NCBI GenBank assembly: GCA_021801255.1
Contig: JAJYYH010000025.1
Location: forward strand, 1-64,000
DNA: 64,000 bases
Source of the DNA: Pseudomonadota bacterium
GTDB taxonomy: Bacteria > Pseudomonadota > Alphaproteobacteria > Acetobacterales > Acetobacteraceae
Direction of reading: 5' to 3'
Part shown: piece by piece, positions 17,907 to 28,720 of the stretch
How positions within the stretch are numbered: the first letter of the stretch is position 1
How the letters are laid out: each line of letters starts with the position of its first letter
Position numbers and translations under genes: made by a program
The notes under the pieces: model-generated
Databases searched by the model: none
What the model was told of the DNA's origin: nothing
The model's input: the letters and a program-made list of their open reading frames with translations, nothing else

Positions 17907-18977
17907 TTAGCGGGATTTTTCCGCTCTCGGTTCGAGCCGTTGCGCGAACTGCCAGGCGCGCTCGGCGATTTCCTTGAAGATGTGGCCGCGCTCGAAGGCC
18001 CGCGCGTCGGCCGCGTTGCCATCCAGCGCCCGGCGATAGACGCCGGCGGCGATGGCGGCGAGCCGGAACATCGCGAAGACGATCATGAATTCGAGTTCCG
18101 GGCCGGCCGCGCGCCCGCTGCGTTCGCTGTAGCGCGCGACATAGGCGGCCTCGGCGGGAATGCCGAGCGCCACCATTTCCGCCTCCGCCGCCCCGCCCGC
18201 GGCTTCCGGCAGGCGATAGGTGAGCAGATTATAGGCGAGATCGGCGAGCGGATGGCCGATGGTTGCGAGTTCCCAATCGAGCACCGCGACGACGCGCGGC
18301 TCGGTCGGATGAAATAACAAATTGCCGAGCCTGAAATCGCCATGCACGATAGCGGCTTCCTCGTTGTCGGGGAGATGCGCGGGAAGCCAGCGTATCAGCG
18401 CTTCCATGGCCGGCACGTCCTCGGTGCGGGAAGCCTGGTATTGCTGCGACCAGCGCGCGGTCTGGCGCGCCACATAGCCCTCCGGCCGTCCGAAATCGCC
18501 AAGACCCAAGGCGCGATAGTCGAGCCCGTGAAGGAGCGCAAGCACGCGGTTCATGTCGTCATACATCGCCGCCCGTTCCGCGGGGGCGATGCCGGGCAGT
18601 GCGCGATCGGCGAAAACCCGACCGCGCACGTAGTCCATGACGTAAAACATCTGCCCGATCACCGCCGGATCGGTGCACAGAAGATGCACCGTCGGCACCG
18701 GCACCGCGCTGCCGGCGAGCGCCTTCAGCACGCGGAATTCGCGATCGACGGCGTGCGCCGAGGGCAACAATTTTCCCGGCGGCTTCTTGCGCAGCACATA
18801 GTCGCGTGCCCCGGCACGAAGGTGAAAAGTCGGGTTGGATTGGCCACCCTGGAATTGCCGCACCACCATCGGCCCGGCAAAGTCCGGGAGGGTTTCGGCG
18901 AGGTAGCGCGCCAACGCCGCTTCGTCGAAACGGTGATTGGGTAGAACCGGAACGAGCTCGGGAACTCCCTCCGTCAT
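17907..18977 (-). CDS. ACAD10/11-type phosphotransferase (4-hydroxyacyl-CoA kinase-like)
   Basis: A protein of 356 residues with the aminoglycoside-phosphotransferase/choline-kinase fold. The nucleotide lysine is in [19 protein letters not shown], the catalytic loop is [15 protein letters not shown], and the metal aspartate is in [20 protein letters not shown]. These segments closely recall the N-terminal kinase half of human ACAD10/11 and bacterial LvaA, which phosphorylates 4-hydroxyacyl-CoAs. It is the last gene of a tight trio (six bases after the SDR stop) with an SDR and an ACAD11-like dehydrogenase, the same partners as in levulinate-type catabolism. Confidence 0.88.
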   Translation of the reverse strand: MTEGVPELVPVLPNHRFDEAALARYLAETLPDFAGPMVVRQFQGGQSNPTFHLRAGARDYVLRKKPPGKLLPSAHAVDREFRVLKALAGSAVPVPTVHLLCTDPAVIGQMFYVMDYVRGRVFADRALPGIAPAERAAMYDDMNRVLALLHGLDYRALGLGDFGRPEGYVARQTARWSQQYQASRTEDVPAMEALIRWLPAHLPDNEEAAIVHGDFRLGNLLFHPTEPRVVAVLDWELATIGHPLADLAYNLLTYRLPEAAGGAAEAEMVALGIPAEAAYVARYSERSGRAAGPELEFMIVFAMFRLAAIAAGVYRRALDGNAADARAFERGHIFKEIAERAWQFAQRLEPRAEKSR

Positions 18978-18983
18978 GGTGGT

Positions 18984-19772
18984 TCAGCCGGCCGCCTGTA
19001 TCAGCGAGCCGATGGTGACGCCGCCATCAATCACGATGGTCTGGCCGGTGGTGAAGCTGCCCGAGGGCGCCGCGAGAAACACCGCCGCGCCCGCGACTTC
19101 GTCGGGCTCGCCGATGCGCAGCAGCGGCGTATCGCGCGAGCGCTTCTCGCCGATCTCGGGGTTTTCCCAGAGCGCGCGGGCGAAATCGGTGCGGATCAGG
19201 CCCGGCGCCAGGCAATTGGCGCGGATATTCTTCGGCCCCCATTCGACGGCGATGTTGCGCACGAGCTGCATATCGGCGGCTTTGGAGAGGCCATAGACGG
19301 CCAAAAGCGGTGTGCCGCGGAGGCCCGCGATAGAGGAGACGACGATGATCGCGCCGCCGCCGCGCGCCGCCATGCCGGGCAGCGCCATGTTGCAGAGCCA
19401 GAAATTGCTCCGCACATTGGCCCCCATGATGCGGTCATAGGCGTCATCGGGGATCCCGGCCGAGGGGCCGAAATAGGGGTTGACCGCGGCATTGCACACC
19501 AGAATGTCGATGCCGCCCCAATGCGCGGTGGTTTTTTCCACCAGCGCCTGAAGCTGCTCCTTATGGCCGATATGACAGGGGATCACGATCGCCTCGCCTC
19601 CGGCCTTGGTGATCGCCTCCGCGACCGGGGCGCAGGCTTCCGGCTTGCGGCTCGAGATCACCACCTTGGCGCCGTGCGCCGCCATCGCTTCCGCGATGGC
19701 GCGGCCGATACCGCGGCTGGAGCCGGTGATGACGGCGACCTTGCCCGAGAGATCGAAGAGGTTCTTGCTCAT
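18984..19772 (-). CDS. Short-chain dehydrogenase/reductase
   Basis: A protein of 262 residues, a classical SDR. The cofactor motif [19 protein letters not shown] suits NAD(P), then [10 protein letters not shown] and the catalytic serine in [10 protein letters not shown]. The Y-x3-K pair is in [16 protein letters not shown], and the C-terminal half carries [14 protein letters not shown]. It resembles the LvaD/DHRS4-like group. Its ATG overlaps the stop of the acyl-CoA dehydrogenase gene by four bases, so the two are translationally coupled. It probably processes the hydroxy/oxo intermediate in the same pathway. Confidence 0.9.
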   Translation of the reverse strand: MSKNLFDLSGKVAVITGSSRGIGRAIAEAMAAHGAKVVISSRKPEACAPVAEAITKAGGEAIVIPCHIGHKEQLQALVEKTTAHWGGIDILVCNAAVNPYFGPSAGIPDDAYDRIMGANVRSNFWLCNMALPGMAARGGGAIIVVSSIAGLRGTPLLAVYGLSKAADMQLVRNIAVEWGPKNIRANCLAPGLIRTDFARALWENPEIGEKRSRDTPLLRIGEPDEVAGAAVFLAAPSGSFTTGQTIVIDGGVTIGSLIQAAG

Positions 19773-20995
19773 GAGTTAGGCCGCGCCGGGCGGTATTTGG
19801 CGAGTTCGAGACGGCCAAGCTGGAAGCGGTGCACCTCGTCCGGCCCATCGACGATGCGCATGGTGCGCGCCGTCGCGTACATGCGCGCGATGCCGAAATC
19901 GCTGGTGACGCCGCCACCACCATGCGCCTGCAACGCCCAGTCGATCACCTGGCACGCCATGTTCGGCACCCCCACCTTGATCGCCGCGATCTCGCGCCGC
20001 GCTTCCTTGTTGCCGACCTTGTCCATCTTCCATGCCGCGTGCAGCACTTGCAGGCGCGACTGGTCGATCATGATGCGCGCATTGGCGATGCGCTCGATGA
20101 TCACCCCTTGTTCGGCGAGCGGCCGGCCGAACGCGACGCGCTCGGTGACGCGCTTGCACATTTTCTCCAGCGCCCGCTCGGCGAGCCCGATCGTGCGCAT
20201 GCAGTGATGGATGCGCCCCGGCCCGAGCCGGCCTTGCGCGATCTCGAAGCCGCGGCCCTCGCCGAGCAAAATATTCGAGGCCGGCACATGGACATTCTCG
20301 AACACGATCTCGCCATGGCCGTGCGGCGCGTCGTCATAGCCGAACACCGGCAGCATGCGCTTGATGGTGACGCCCGGTGTGCCGCGCGGCACCAGGATCA
20401 TCGATTGCTGGCGGTATTTGTCCGGATTGTGCGGGTCGCTCTTGCCCATGACGATGAATACCGCGCAGCGCGGATCGCCGGCGCCGGACGACCACCATTT
20501 GCGTCCATTGATGATATATTCGTCGCCCTTGCGTTCGATCCGGGTCTGGATATTGGTCGCGTCCGAGGATGCCACCTCGGGCTCGGTCATCGAGAAGCAG
20601 GAGCGGATTTTTCCCTCAAGCAGCGGCTCGAGCCAGCGCTTCTTGTGCTCCTCGCTGCCATAGCGCTCGATGGTTTCCATGTTGCCGGTATCGGGCGCCG
20701 AACAGTTGAACACCTCCGAGCACCATTGCACGCGACCCATGATCTCGGCGAGCGGGGCATATTCGAGATTGGTCAGGCCGGCACCGTAGGCGGAATGGGG
20801 CAGAAACAGGTTCCAGAGGCCGGCCTTGTGGGCCGTGGGTTTCAATGCTTCGATGATCGGCACCGGCTGCCAGCGATCGGCGGCCTGCTCGACCTGGGCC
20901 TGATAGGTTGCCTCATTGGGATAGATATGCTCGTCCATGAAGGCGAGCAGACGCTCACGCAAGGCATTGACCTTGTCAGAATAAGCGAAATCCAC
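19769..20995 (-). CDS. ACAD11-like acyl-CoA dehydrogenase
   Basis: A protein of 408 residues. It carries the acyl-CoA dehydrogenase FAD segment [18 protein letters not shown], then [32 protein letters not shown] and the C-terminal [16 protein letters not shown]. These are the motifs of the ACAD11/LvaC branch, not of medium-chain enzymes. The start is a GTG at 20995 with AGGA seven bases upstream. With the SDR and kinase downstream it forms the module that turns 4-hydroxyacyl-CoA into an enoyl-CoA through a phosphorylated intermediate in known systems. FAD-dependent, cytoplasmic. Confidence 0.92.
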   Translation of the reverse strand: MDFAYSDKVNALRERLLAFMDEHIYPNEATYQAQVEQAADRWQPVPIIEALKPTAHKAGLWNLFLPHSAYGAGLTNLEYAPLAEIMGRVQWCSEVFNCSAPDTGNMETIERYGSEEHKKRWLEPLLEGKIRSCFSMTEPEVASSDATNIQTRIERKGDEYIINGRKWWSSGAGDPRCAVFIVMGKSDPHNPDKYRQQSMILVPRGTPGVTIKRMLPVFGYDDAPHGHGEIVFENVHVPASNILLGEGRGFEIAQGRLGPGRIHHCMRTIGLAERALEKMCKRVTERVAFGRPLAEQGVIIERIANARIMIDQSRLQVLHAAWKMDKVGNKEARREIAAIKVGVPNMACQVIDWALQAHGGGGVTSDFGIARMYATARTMRIVDGPDEVHRFQLGRLELAKYRPARPNS

Positions 20996-21102
20996 GGTTT
21001 TTTCCTCCCCCGCTCTGGTCGGTATCGATGCCCCAGCCTAGGCAGGGCGCGCGCCGAGGCAAGAGGAAAAATGGCGACCCCCGGCGCGGCAGGCCAGATC
21101 GG

Positions 21103-22305
21103 CTAATGCGCCGCGTGCACCACCTCCGGAATGCGTTCGGCGGGCGGGGTGTTGCGGCTGCGCCCGGTACGCACGATGCCGTCGATTACCGTCATGCCGA
21201 TGCCGGGGAGATCGCCCAGTCGCACGCTCTCCAGCAAATCCTTGCCGGAACTGTGCTGGGCGCGGTCCATCAGTACGAAATCGGCCGCCCGGCCGACCTC
21301 AATCAGGCCGCCATCGAGGGCGCGCAGCCGGGCCGTGTTGCCGGTCGCGAAACAGAACGCGATCTCGGCCGGGACGTCGCCGAAGCTCGCGAGAAACGCA
21401 ATCAGGCGCAGGATGCCGAGCGGCTGCACGCCGGAGCCGGCGGGACTGTCGGTGCCGAGAATGACGCGCGCGAGCTGGCCGAGTTCGTTTGCGAAGCGGA
21501 GCGCGCTGAGGGCGGCGAGTTCATTGCCGTTATGGACGATCTCGATGCCGCGCAGGCAGTCCTCGCAGAGACAACGGATCTGCCTGGGGGGCAGCGCCGT
21601 ATGCCCGCCATTGATGTGGCCGATGATGTCGGCATCGGCCTCGAGCACGGTATCGGCATCGATATAGCCCGAGCCCGGCACGCTCGGCCCGCCGGTGTGG
21701 ATGGTGCTCTGGATGCCGTATTTGCGCGCCCACGCCACCATTTCCTTGGCCTCGTAGCCGGCTTTCACAGTGCCGAGGCCGACCTCGCCGAGCAGTTTTA
21801 CGCCAGCCGCGGCGAGTTCGGCGAAATCGCTCTCGACCATGCCACGCTCGAGCACCGGTGCGCCGGCCCGGACCTTGACCCCGAGCGGACGAAAATTGGC
21901 GAAAGCGCGCTCGGCGGTGATCGCCAGCGCCTTGACGCCGACGATGTCGCGCGGCCGGCCGGGGAGATGCACCTCGCCGGCCGAGATCATCGTCGTGACG
22001 CCGCCATGGAGAAAACTCTCGATCCAGCCGAGCTGGTTCTGGCGCGGCGTCCAGTCGCCGAACACCGGGTGAACATGGCTGTCGATCAGGCCGGGGGCGA
22101 GCGTCGTTCCTTGCGCGTCGATCACCACGCGCGCGGCCTCGATATCGCAATCCTTCTCGCGCCCGAACGCGCTGATGCGCCCGGCTTCGGCAACCACGGT
22201 GTCGGCATCGAGGATCGGGGCTTCGAGCGCCCCCGAGAGCATCAGGCCGATATTGCGGATGACCAGTTTGCCGGTCTGGGTTTCCGGCCCGGTGGCGAGT
22301 GCCAT
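21103..22305 (-). CDS. Enamidase-like amidohydrolase
   Basis: A protein of 400 residues of the metal-dependent amidohydrolase superfamily. It has the metal site GLIDSHVHP, then LHGGVTTMISAGE with LPGRP, KLLGEVGLGTVK, HTGGPSVPGSG, HINGGHTALP, LGTDSPAGSGVQPLGILR and the C-terminal SRNTPPAERIPE. This combination strongly recalls the Eubacterium barkeri nicotinate-fermentation enamidase, which hydrolyses 1,4,5,6-tetrahydro-6-oxonicotinate to 2-formylglutarate. A different cyclic enamide or lactam substrate is possible. Downstream of the giant flavoprotein on the same strand, with a hairpin between. Confidence 0.8.
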   Translation of the reverse strand: MALATGPETQTGKLVIRNIGLMLSGALEAPILDADTVVAEAGRISAFGREKDCDIEAARVVIDAQGTTLAPGLIDSHVHPVFGDWTPRQNQLGWIESFLHGGVTTMISAGEVHLPGRPRDIVGVKALAITAERAFANFRPLGVKVRAGAPVLERGMVESDFAELAAAGVKLLGEVGLGTVKAGYEAKEMVAWARKYGIQSTIHTGGPSVPGSGYIDADTVLEADADIIGHINGGHTALPPRQIRCLCEDCLRGIEIVHNGNELAALSALRFANELGQLARVILGTDSPAGSGVQPLGILRLIAFLASFGDVPAEIAFCFATGNTARLRALDGGLIEVGRAADFVLMDRAQHSSGKDLLESVRLGDLPGIGMTVIDGIVRTGRSRNTPPAERIPEVVHAAH

Positions 22306-22334
22306 GGTGCGTATCCTTCCTCAAGAGTTCAGGC

Positions 22335-22380
22335 GAGGGGCGCTGCCCCTCGACCCGGTTGGGAGCAGCGCCCCCCAACC
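22335..22380. repeat. GC-rich double hairpin between flavoprotein and enamidase genes
   Basis: GAGGGGC/GCCCCTC (22335-22351, loop GCT) is followed by GGTTGGG/CCCAACC (22357-22380). It is related in sequence to the hairpins at 7925 and 43683, so it looks like the same dispersed intergenic family. It could attenuate transcription between the two genes. Confidence 0.65.
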
Positions 22381-22384
22381 CACG

Positions 22385-25300
22385 TCACGAGGCCACTGGC
22401 CGCATCTTCAATTGCCGCAGCGCGCGGTCGATCCATTGCGCGGTGAGTTTTTCCTGCAGGCTGTTTTGGCGCAAGCGCTCGGCGAGCGCTGGGAAATCCA
22501 CCCGATCCAGCCCCTGATCCTGGTTGAAGCAGGAGAACACCACGCTCCGCGCCCCCGTCACGGGGTCGATCTGCGGCTGGAGACACTGCGCGCAGACTTC
22601 CTTCATCATGCACTGCATCGGCGAATTGATCGAGCCGATGGCGCTGTGGCCGGGCGTCAAGAGCGGCGCCAGAACGCCATGCCGCGCCATGCCCACCGCC
22701 TGCATCATGCGATCCGAGCCGATGACGACGAGGTGTTCGCACGCGGCGAGCGGCACCGCCTGGGCGCCGAGCCGGCCCTCGCCATAGGCGGCCATGGCGG
22801 CGACGATATTGCCGACAAAACTCCGATCCTGTGGCCGGGTCGGGGTGAAGCCGGGCGCCTCGTCGCAACACCAGACGATGACATCGGCGGCGCGTTCGAT
22901 CTCCTCGATCTTGTAACGGTCGATCATCTTCTTGTAGCCGGCAAAATAGAGTACGCGCGTGCCCCGCGCGCGCAAGGCGGCGCCGATGCTGAACAGGACG
23001 GCATTGCCAAGCCCGCCGCCGATCAGCGCGACGGTGCTCCCCGCCGGCAACTCGGTCGGCGTTCCGGTCGGCCCCATGAGCACCACGCGCTCGCCCGGCG
23101 CCAGCGTCGCGCAGAGATCGGAACTCCCCCCCATTTCGAGCGCGATCACCGCGACCAGGCCGCGCGCCGGGTCGGTCCAGGCGCCGGTCATGGCGAGCCC
23201 CTCCATCGCGAGCAGGGTCTCGCCGATCCCCGGCTCCTCGAGGCGCGGGGCCAGGCGCTCGTAATTCTGCAGGCGGAAAAACTGGCCGGGGCGGAAGGCG
23301 CGTGCCGCCGCCGGAGCGTGCAGCACCACCTCGACGATGGTCGGCGTGAGGCGATTGACGGCATGCACGCTGACGACCAGCGCCTCCCGACTGCGCGCGA
23401 TCACCTCGGCAGCACCCGGCGATGCCGGTGGGCGGGCGGCGAGGATGCGCGAGATCACCGGATAGCCGCGCCGGGCGCTGCCCATCGCCTTGACGACGTT
23501 GCCGAAGAAACTCGGATGGAGATCGCCCACGAAGCTGATGAAGCGGCCATCGGCGGCGCGGTGCATCAGCACCTCGGCGCGCGCGGGCTTGGCGAGGCCG
23601 CGCACCGGCGAGACCGGGGCGCCATCCTCGTCGATCGCCTGGAAGTAGCGGCCATCGAGGGCGATGCGATGGTCTTCGCGGGCGAGCACGGTGTTGGGCT
23701 GCGTGCCGGCGGCGACGAGAATGGCGCGCGCCGGCAGCACCACCTCGCTGCCATCGCCGTGTCGGCAGCGCAGCGCCGCGGCATGGCCGAAGTGATCGAC
23801 CTCAACCGCGGCCGGCGTCAGCCCCTCGGCGAAACGCACGCCCTCCTCGAGCGCTTTCGCGACCTCCTCGTGATTGAGGGTATAGGAGGGCGCGTCGATC
23901 AGCCGGCGGCGATAGGCGATGGTGGCGCCACCCCAGGACTCCAGCAGCGGCGCGAAATGCGGCGCCCGGCCGGACGCCGCCGCCGCCTCGCGCTCGGCGC
24001 GAATGGCATCGGCATGGGCGAGGAATTCGGCGGCGATCTCGCGTTCCTCCGCCGACCAGGTGGCGCGCACCGCGTCCATACCGCGCTCGGCGATCAGGGT
24101 TTCATAGCGGCGGGCGAATTTCTCCACCTGGCGGACATAATAGGCGAGGCTCTCGGTCGCGGTATCGATCGCGGTGAGGCCGCCGCCGATCACCACCACC
24201 GGGAGACGGATTTGCAGATTGGCGATCGAGGAAAATTTCGCTGCCCCCGTCAATTGCAGCGCCATCAGGAAATCGGACGCCTGGCGCACCCCGCGCGCGA
24301 GCCCGTTCGGCACGTCGAGCACCGTCGGCCGCCCCGCCCCCATGGCGAGCGCGATATGATCGAACCCCATCGCCCAGGCGTCATCGATGGAAAGCGTGGC
24401 ACCCCCCCCGAAACGCACGCCGCCGAACATCGCGAACCCTGCCCGCCGCTCGAGCAGGAGGCGGACCAGCTTGAGATAGTTCTTGTTCCAGCGCACGGTG
24501 ATGCCGTATTCGGCGACGCCGCCGAACCCCGCCATCACCCGGTCGTCGAGATTTTCGAACAAGGTTTCGGCGTCACGGATTGGCGCATGGGGATCGAAGC
24601 CGAGCGGCTCGATCTTGAGCCCATCGATCGCGACCACGCTATGGCCGTCATTGAGCAGATGATGGGCGAGGGTGAACCCGGCCGGGCCGAGCCCGACCAC
24701 CAGCACCGCCCGCCCGCTCTCGGCGCGCGGCAGCGGGCGGCGGATATCGAGCGGGTTCCAGCGCGTCAGCAGCGCGTAGATCTCGACCCCCCAGGGCAGC
24801 GCCAGGATATCGCGGAGGATGGAGGTTTCGGCCTGGGGAATATCGACCGGATCCTGCCTCTGATAGATGCAGGCCTTCATGCAGTCATTGCAGATGCGAT
24901 GCCCGGTCGCCGCCATCATCGGATTGTCGATGGCGATGATGGCGAAGGCGCCGATCGCCGCGCCCTCGGCGCGGAGGGTGTGCATTTCGCTGATTTTTTC
25001 TTCAAGCGGACAGCCGGCGAGGGTGACCCCGAAGGGGGATTTCTGGAATTCGCCGCTTTTACGGTCGCGCAGGCCCTTCGAGCAGGAATCCTTGCCCTGA
25101 TTGTGGCACCAGATGCAGTAATTCACCTGATCGAGCGCCTGTTGGTCGTTCATCCCGGGATCGGTGAGCGCGAAGCCATCGCGCGCGCGCCAATCATGCG
25201 CGGGGAGACGCAGCATGGTGACGCCGTCGCGGAGAATGGTTTCGACGGGAACGAGACGGGCGGGATCGGGTTTGTGCGGCACCTTGAAAAGCGTGCCATC

Positions 25301-25855
25301 GCGGTGCCGCGCTTGGCCGGCGTCACTCAGCACCGCCCAGGCGGCATAGCGGCGCGCGAGATCGAGCCCGGCTTCGTCGCCGGCGGCCTCGAAAGCGGCA
25401 ACGGCGGCGGCAAAGCCCGCCTCGGTCAGCGGCGCGCCGAATTTCGCCTCAAGCGCGGCGCGCAGGGCGTCGCCGTCGAACTCCGCCGCCTCGGGATGCT
25501 GGCGGACCGCCTGGCGCTGGACGAAAAGCCGCTTGCAGGCGTGGATCGGATCGAGTGCCTGGGTGCGGCGGGTGATCTGATCGGTCTCGGCCTCGATCCC
25601 GAACAGGGTCGCGACGAAATGGTCGAGATGGCGGCCGAGCGCGATCACCAACTCGCTCTCGTCCTTGGCCGCGATCGTCTCCGGGGCGGCGCGGGCGGCG
25701 AGCAGGCGGGTGGCGAGCGCCGGATCTGCGGCATTGAGGGCGGCGAGAAACGCCTGATCGAGCCGGATCAGCCCGTCCCGCGCGGCCAGGGCGGCGAAAT
25801 CAAGGCCAAAGCCGAGGGTCGGCTCGGTTTCGAGCGTCGGGGGGAGAGTGTCCAT
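22385..25855 (-). CDS. Giant Fe-S flavoprotein: GltD-like plus PyrK/ferredoxin-reductase-like fusion
   Basis: A protein of 1156 residues. Residues ~1-230 are a helical region I do not recognise. Cysteine clusters follow: NYCIWCHNQGKDSCSKG near 247-258, then AGCPLEEKI, and CNDCMKACIYQ near 322-330. This resembles the Fe-S entry domain of GltD/DPD-type enzymes. VLVVGLGPAGFTLAHHLL (~385) and VVVIGGGLTAIDTATES (~555) bind FAD and NAD(P). From ~830 a ferredoxin-reductase-like module has FRPGQFFRLQNYERL and VALIGGGLGNAVL. It ends with PyrK-like cysteines MQCMMKEVCAQC (~1080) and a further cysteine. It could channel electrons between NAD(P)H and an unknown acceptor. It begins three bases after marR. 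Confidence 0.85.
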   Translation of the reverse strand: MDTLPPTLETEPTLGFGLDFAALAARDGLIRLDQAFLAALNAADPALATRLLAARAAPETIAAKDESELVIALGRHLDHFVATLFGIEAETDQITRRTQALDPIHACKRLFVQRQAVRQHPEAAEFDGDALRAALEAKFGAPLTEAGFAAAVAAFEAAGDEAGLDLARRYAAWAVLSDAGQARHRDGTLFKVPHKPDPARLVPVETILRDGVTMLRLPAHDWRARDGFALTDPGMNDQQALDQVNYCIWCHNQGKDSCSKGLRDRKSGEFQKSPFGVTLAGCPLEEKISEMHTLRAEGAAIGAFAIIAIDNPMMAATGHRICNDCMKACIYQRQDPVDIPQAETSILRDILALPWGVEIYALLTRWNPLDIRRPLPRAESGRAVLVVGLGPAGFTLAHHLLNDGHSVVAIDGLKIEPLGFDPHAPIRDAETLFENLDDRVMAGFGGVAEYGITVRWNKNYLKLVRLLLERRAGFAMFGGVRFGGGATLSIDDAWAMGFDHIALAMGAGRPTVLDVPNGLARGVRQASDFLMALQLTGAAKFSSIANLQIRLPVVVIGGGLTAIDTATESLAYYVRQVEKFARRYETLIAERGMDAVRATWSAEEREIAAEFLAHADAIRAEREAAAASGRAPHFAPLLESWGGATIAYRRRLIDAPSYTLNHEEVAKALEEGVRFAEGLTPAAVEVDHFGHAAALRCRHGDGSEVVLPARAILVAAGTQPNTVLAREDHRIALDGRYFQAIDEDGAPVSPVRGLAKPARAEVLMHRAADGRFISFVGDLHPSFFGNVVKAMGSARRGYPVISRILAARPPASPGAAEVIARSREALVVSVHAVNRLTPTIVEVVLHAPAAARAFRPGQFFRLQNYERLAPRLEEPGIGETLLAMEGLAMTGAWTDPARGLVAVIALEMGGSSDLCATLAPGERVVLMGPTGTPTELPAGSTVALIGGGLGNAVLFSIGAALRARGTRVLYFAGYKKMIDRYKIEEIERAADVIVWCCDEAPGFTPTRPQDRSFVGNIVAAMAAYGEGRLGAQAVPLAACEHLVVIGSDRMMQAVGMARHGVLAPLLTPGHSAIGSINSPMQCMMKEVCAQCLQPQIDPVTGARSVVFSCFNQDQGLDRVDFPALAERLRQNSLQEKLTAQWIDRALRQLKMRPVAS

Positions 25856-25858
25856 GGG

Positions 25859-26338
25859 TCAAACCAGTTTCCGCAGCAGGGCGAGAAAAAGCGCGCGCTC
25901 CGCCGGGGCCAGCGGGGCCAGCGTCGCCTCGGTGATGCGCCTTGCGCATGCCACGGCTTGGCCCGCCAGTTCAAGCCCCGTGGCGGTGGCGCGGAGCACA
26001 TGGGTGCGTCGGTCGGCGGGATCGGCGTCGCGGCGAATGAGATCGCGGGCGAGCAGGCGGCGCACGACACCCTGGATCGTCGCCGGGTCCATGGCGGTGA
26101 AGCGGCCGAGCAGGTTCTGCGTGACGGCGCCCCGCTCGACGATCTTGATCAGCGCGGTGAACTGGGTGGGCGTGAGATCGCGCGCGCCCATCAAATCCTG
26201 GAATAGTGCGACATGGCGCTGATGGGCGCGGCGCAGCAGGAACCCCACCTGCGCCTCCACCACATAATCCCCGAGGTCATTCCCAAGCGGGGCGATCGTC
26301 TCCGCCCGGGCCCTGGGAGACACTGCCTGCCTCGCCAC
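25859..26338 (-). CDS. MarR-family transcriptional regulator
   Basis: A protein of 159 residues with the winged-helix pattern of MarR: LTPTQFTALIKIVERGAVTQNLLGR, then helix MDPATIQGVVRRLLARDLI and the wing DPADRRTHVLRATATG. The start is GTG at 26338 with GGGAGAG about seven bases upstream. It is the first gene of the block whose next member is the giant flavoprotein (three-base gap). An inverted repeat at 26383-26404 lies just upstream and could be its operator. MarR proteins usually repress until an aromatic or other carboxylate ligand binds. Confidence 0.9.
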   Translation of the reverse strand: MARQAVSPRARAETIAPLGNDLGDYVVEAQVGFLLRRAHQRHVALFQDLMGARDLTPTQFTALIKIVERGAVTQNLLGRFTAMDPATIQGVVRRLLARDLIRRDADPADRRTHVLRATATGLELAGQAVACARRITEATLAPLAPAERALFLALLRKLV

Positions 26339-26382
26339 GCCACTCTCCCGCGCTTGCCGCCCCCATGGGGAAGGCGCCCTAG

Positions 26383-26404
26383 GATCATTTGTGTACTAAT
26401 GATC
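26383..26404. promoter_or_regulatory. Candidate MarR operator (inverted repeat)
   Basis: GATCATT (26383-26389) and AATGATC (26398-26404) form a perfect seven-base dyad around an eight-base spacer. The dyad is about 45 bases upstream of the marR start and is AT-rich in a GC-rich setting. Size and position fit an autoregulatory MarR site; binding is inferred. Confidence 0.5.
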
Positions 26405-26441
26405 TTGGAGGGCGCCCGTCGTCAAGCGCGGCGGCTTCAAC

Positions 26442-26618
26442 TCAGCCCTGCATTGCCTCGACCTCGTCGGCCTCGGCATCCGGCGCGCGTGGCGCCTCGG
26501 GGCGCGGGGGGCTGAGCTGGTGCGCCGGGGTTACCGGCGCGTCGTCACGGGCTTCCGGCGTGGCGTCGCCGAGCAAGCCCTGGGCGAGGGCGAGGCGGCG
26601 AAAATGGACGCTAAACAT
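26442..26618 (-). CDS. Small hypothetical protein (58 aa)
   Basis: A protein of 58 residues starting at ATG 26618, preceded by a strong ribosome-binding site (GGAGGAA, five bases upstream). The upstream in-frame codon at 26651 would put that site inside the gene, so the shorter form is preferred. The N-terminus MFSVHFRRLALAQGLLGD is amphipathic and basic; the C-terminal half is rich in P, A, E and D and probably disordered. No family is recognised. It lies between eno and the divergent side of marR. Confidence 0.45.
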   Translation of the reverse strand: MFSVHFRRLALAQGLLGDATPEARDDAPVTPAHQLSPPRPEAPRAPDAEADEVEAMQG

Positions 26619-26753
26619 CGGGTTCCTCCATCGCGCTTCGGGAACCGCCATTGAAGCCCGACAAAGGTAACTGAGTGGTCTCCGCCTGGTGTTTTTTTCG
26701 TCATGTCATTTTGGTCATTTTCCCCGCGGCGCGCCGGCCGGGAGCGCCGGGGC

Positions 26754-28596
<1,843 letters not shown>

Positions 28597-28720
28597 CCCG
28601 GTTGTCCCCCCGCCATTACGATCCCTTTCCTCGGTATGTGAAAATGGCGTATCCTTGCCTGATGGGCCGTTCATGCGGCGCAGGAATACGCCATTGCAGT
28701 CAAGAGAAGGTTTTGAAACC

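Noticed and set aside
22175-26206. A 1343-codon open frame on the plus strand, antisense to the giant flavoprotein gene
   Set aside because: Its translation is low-complexity R/G/A/H/D-rich sequence with no recognisable motif. Long antisense frames are expected opposite high-GC genes, and the minus-strand product has clear domains.
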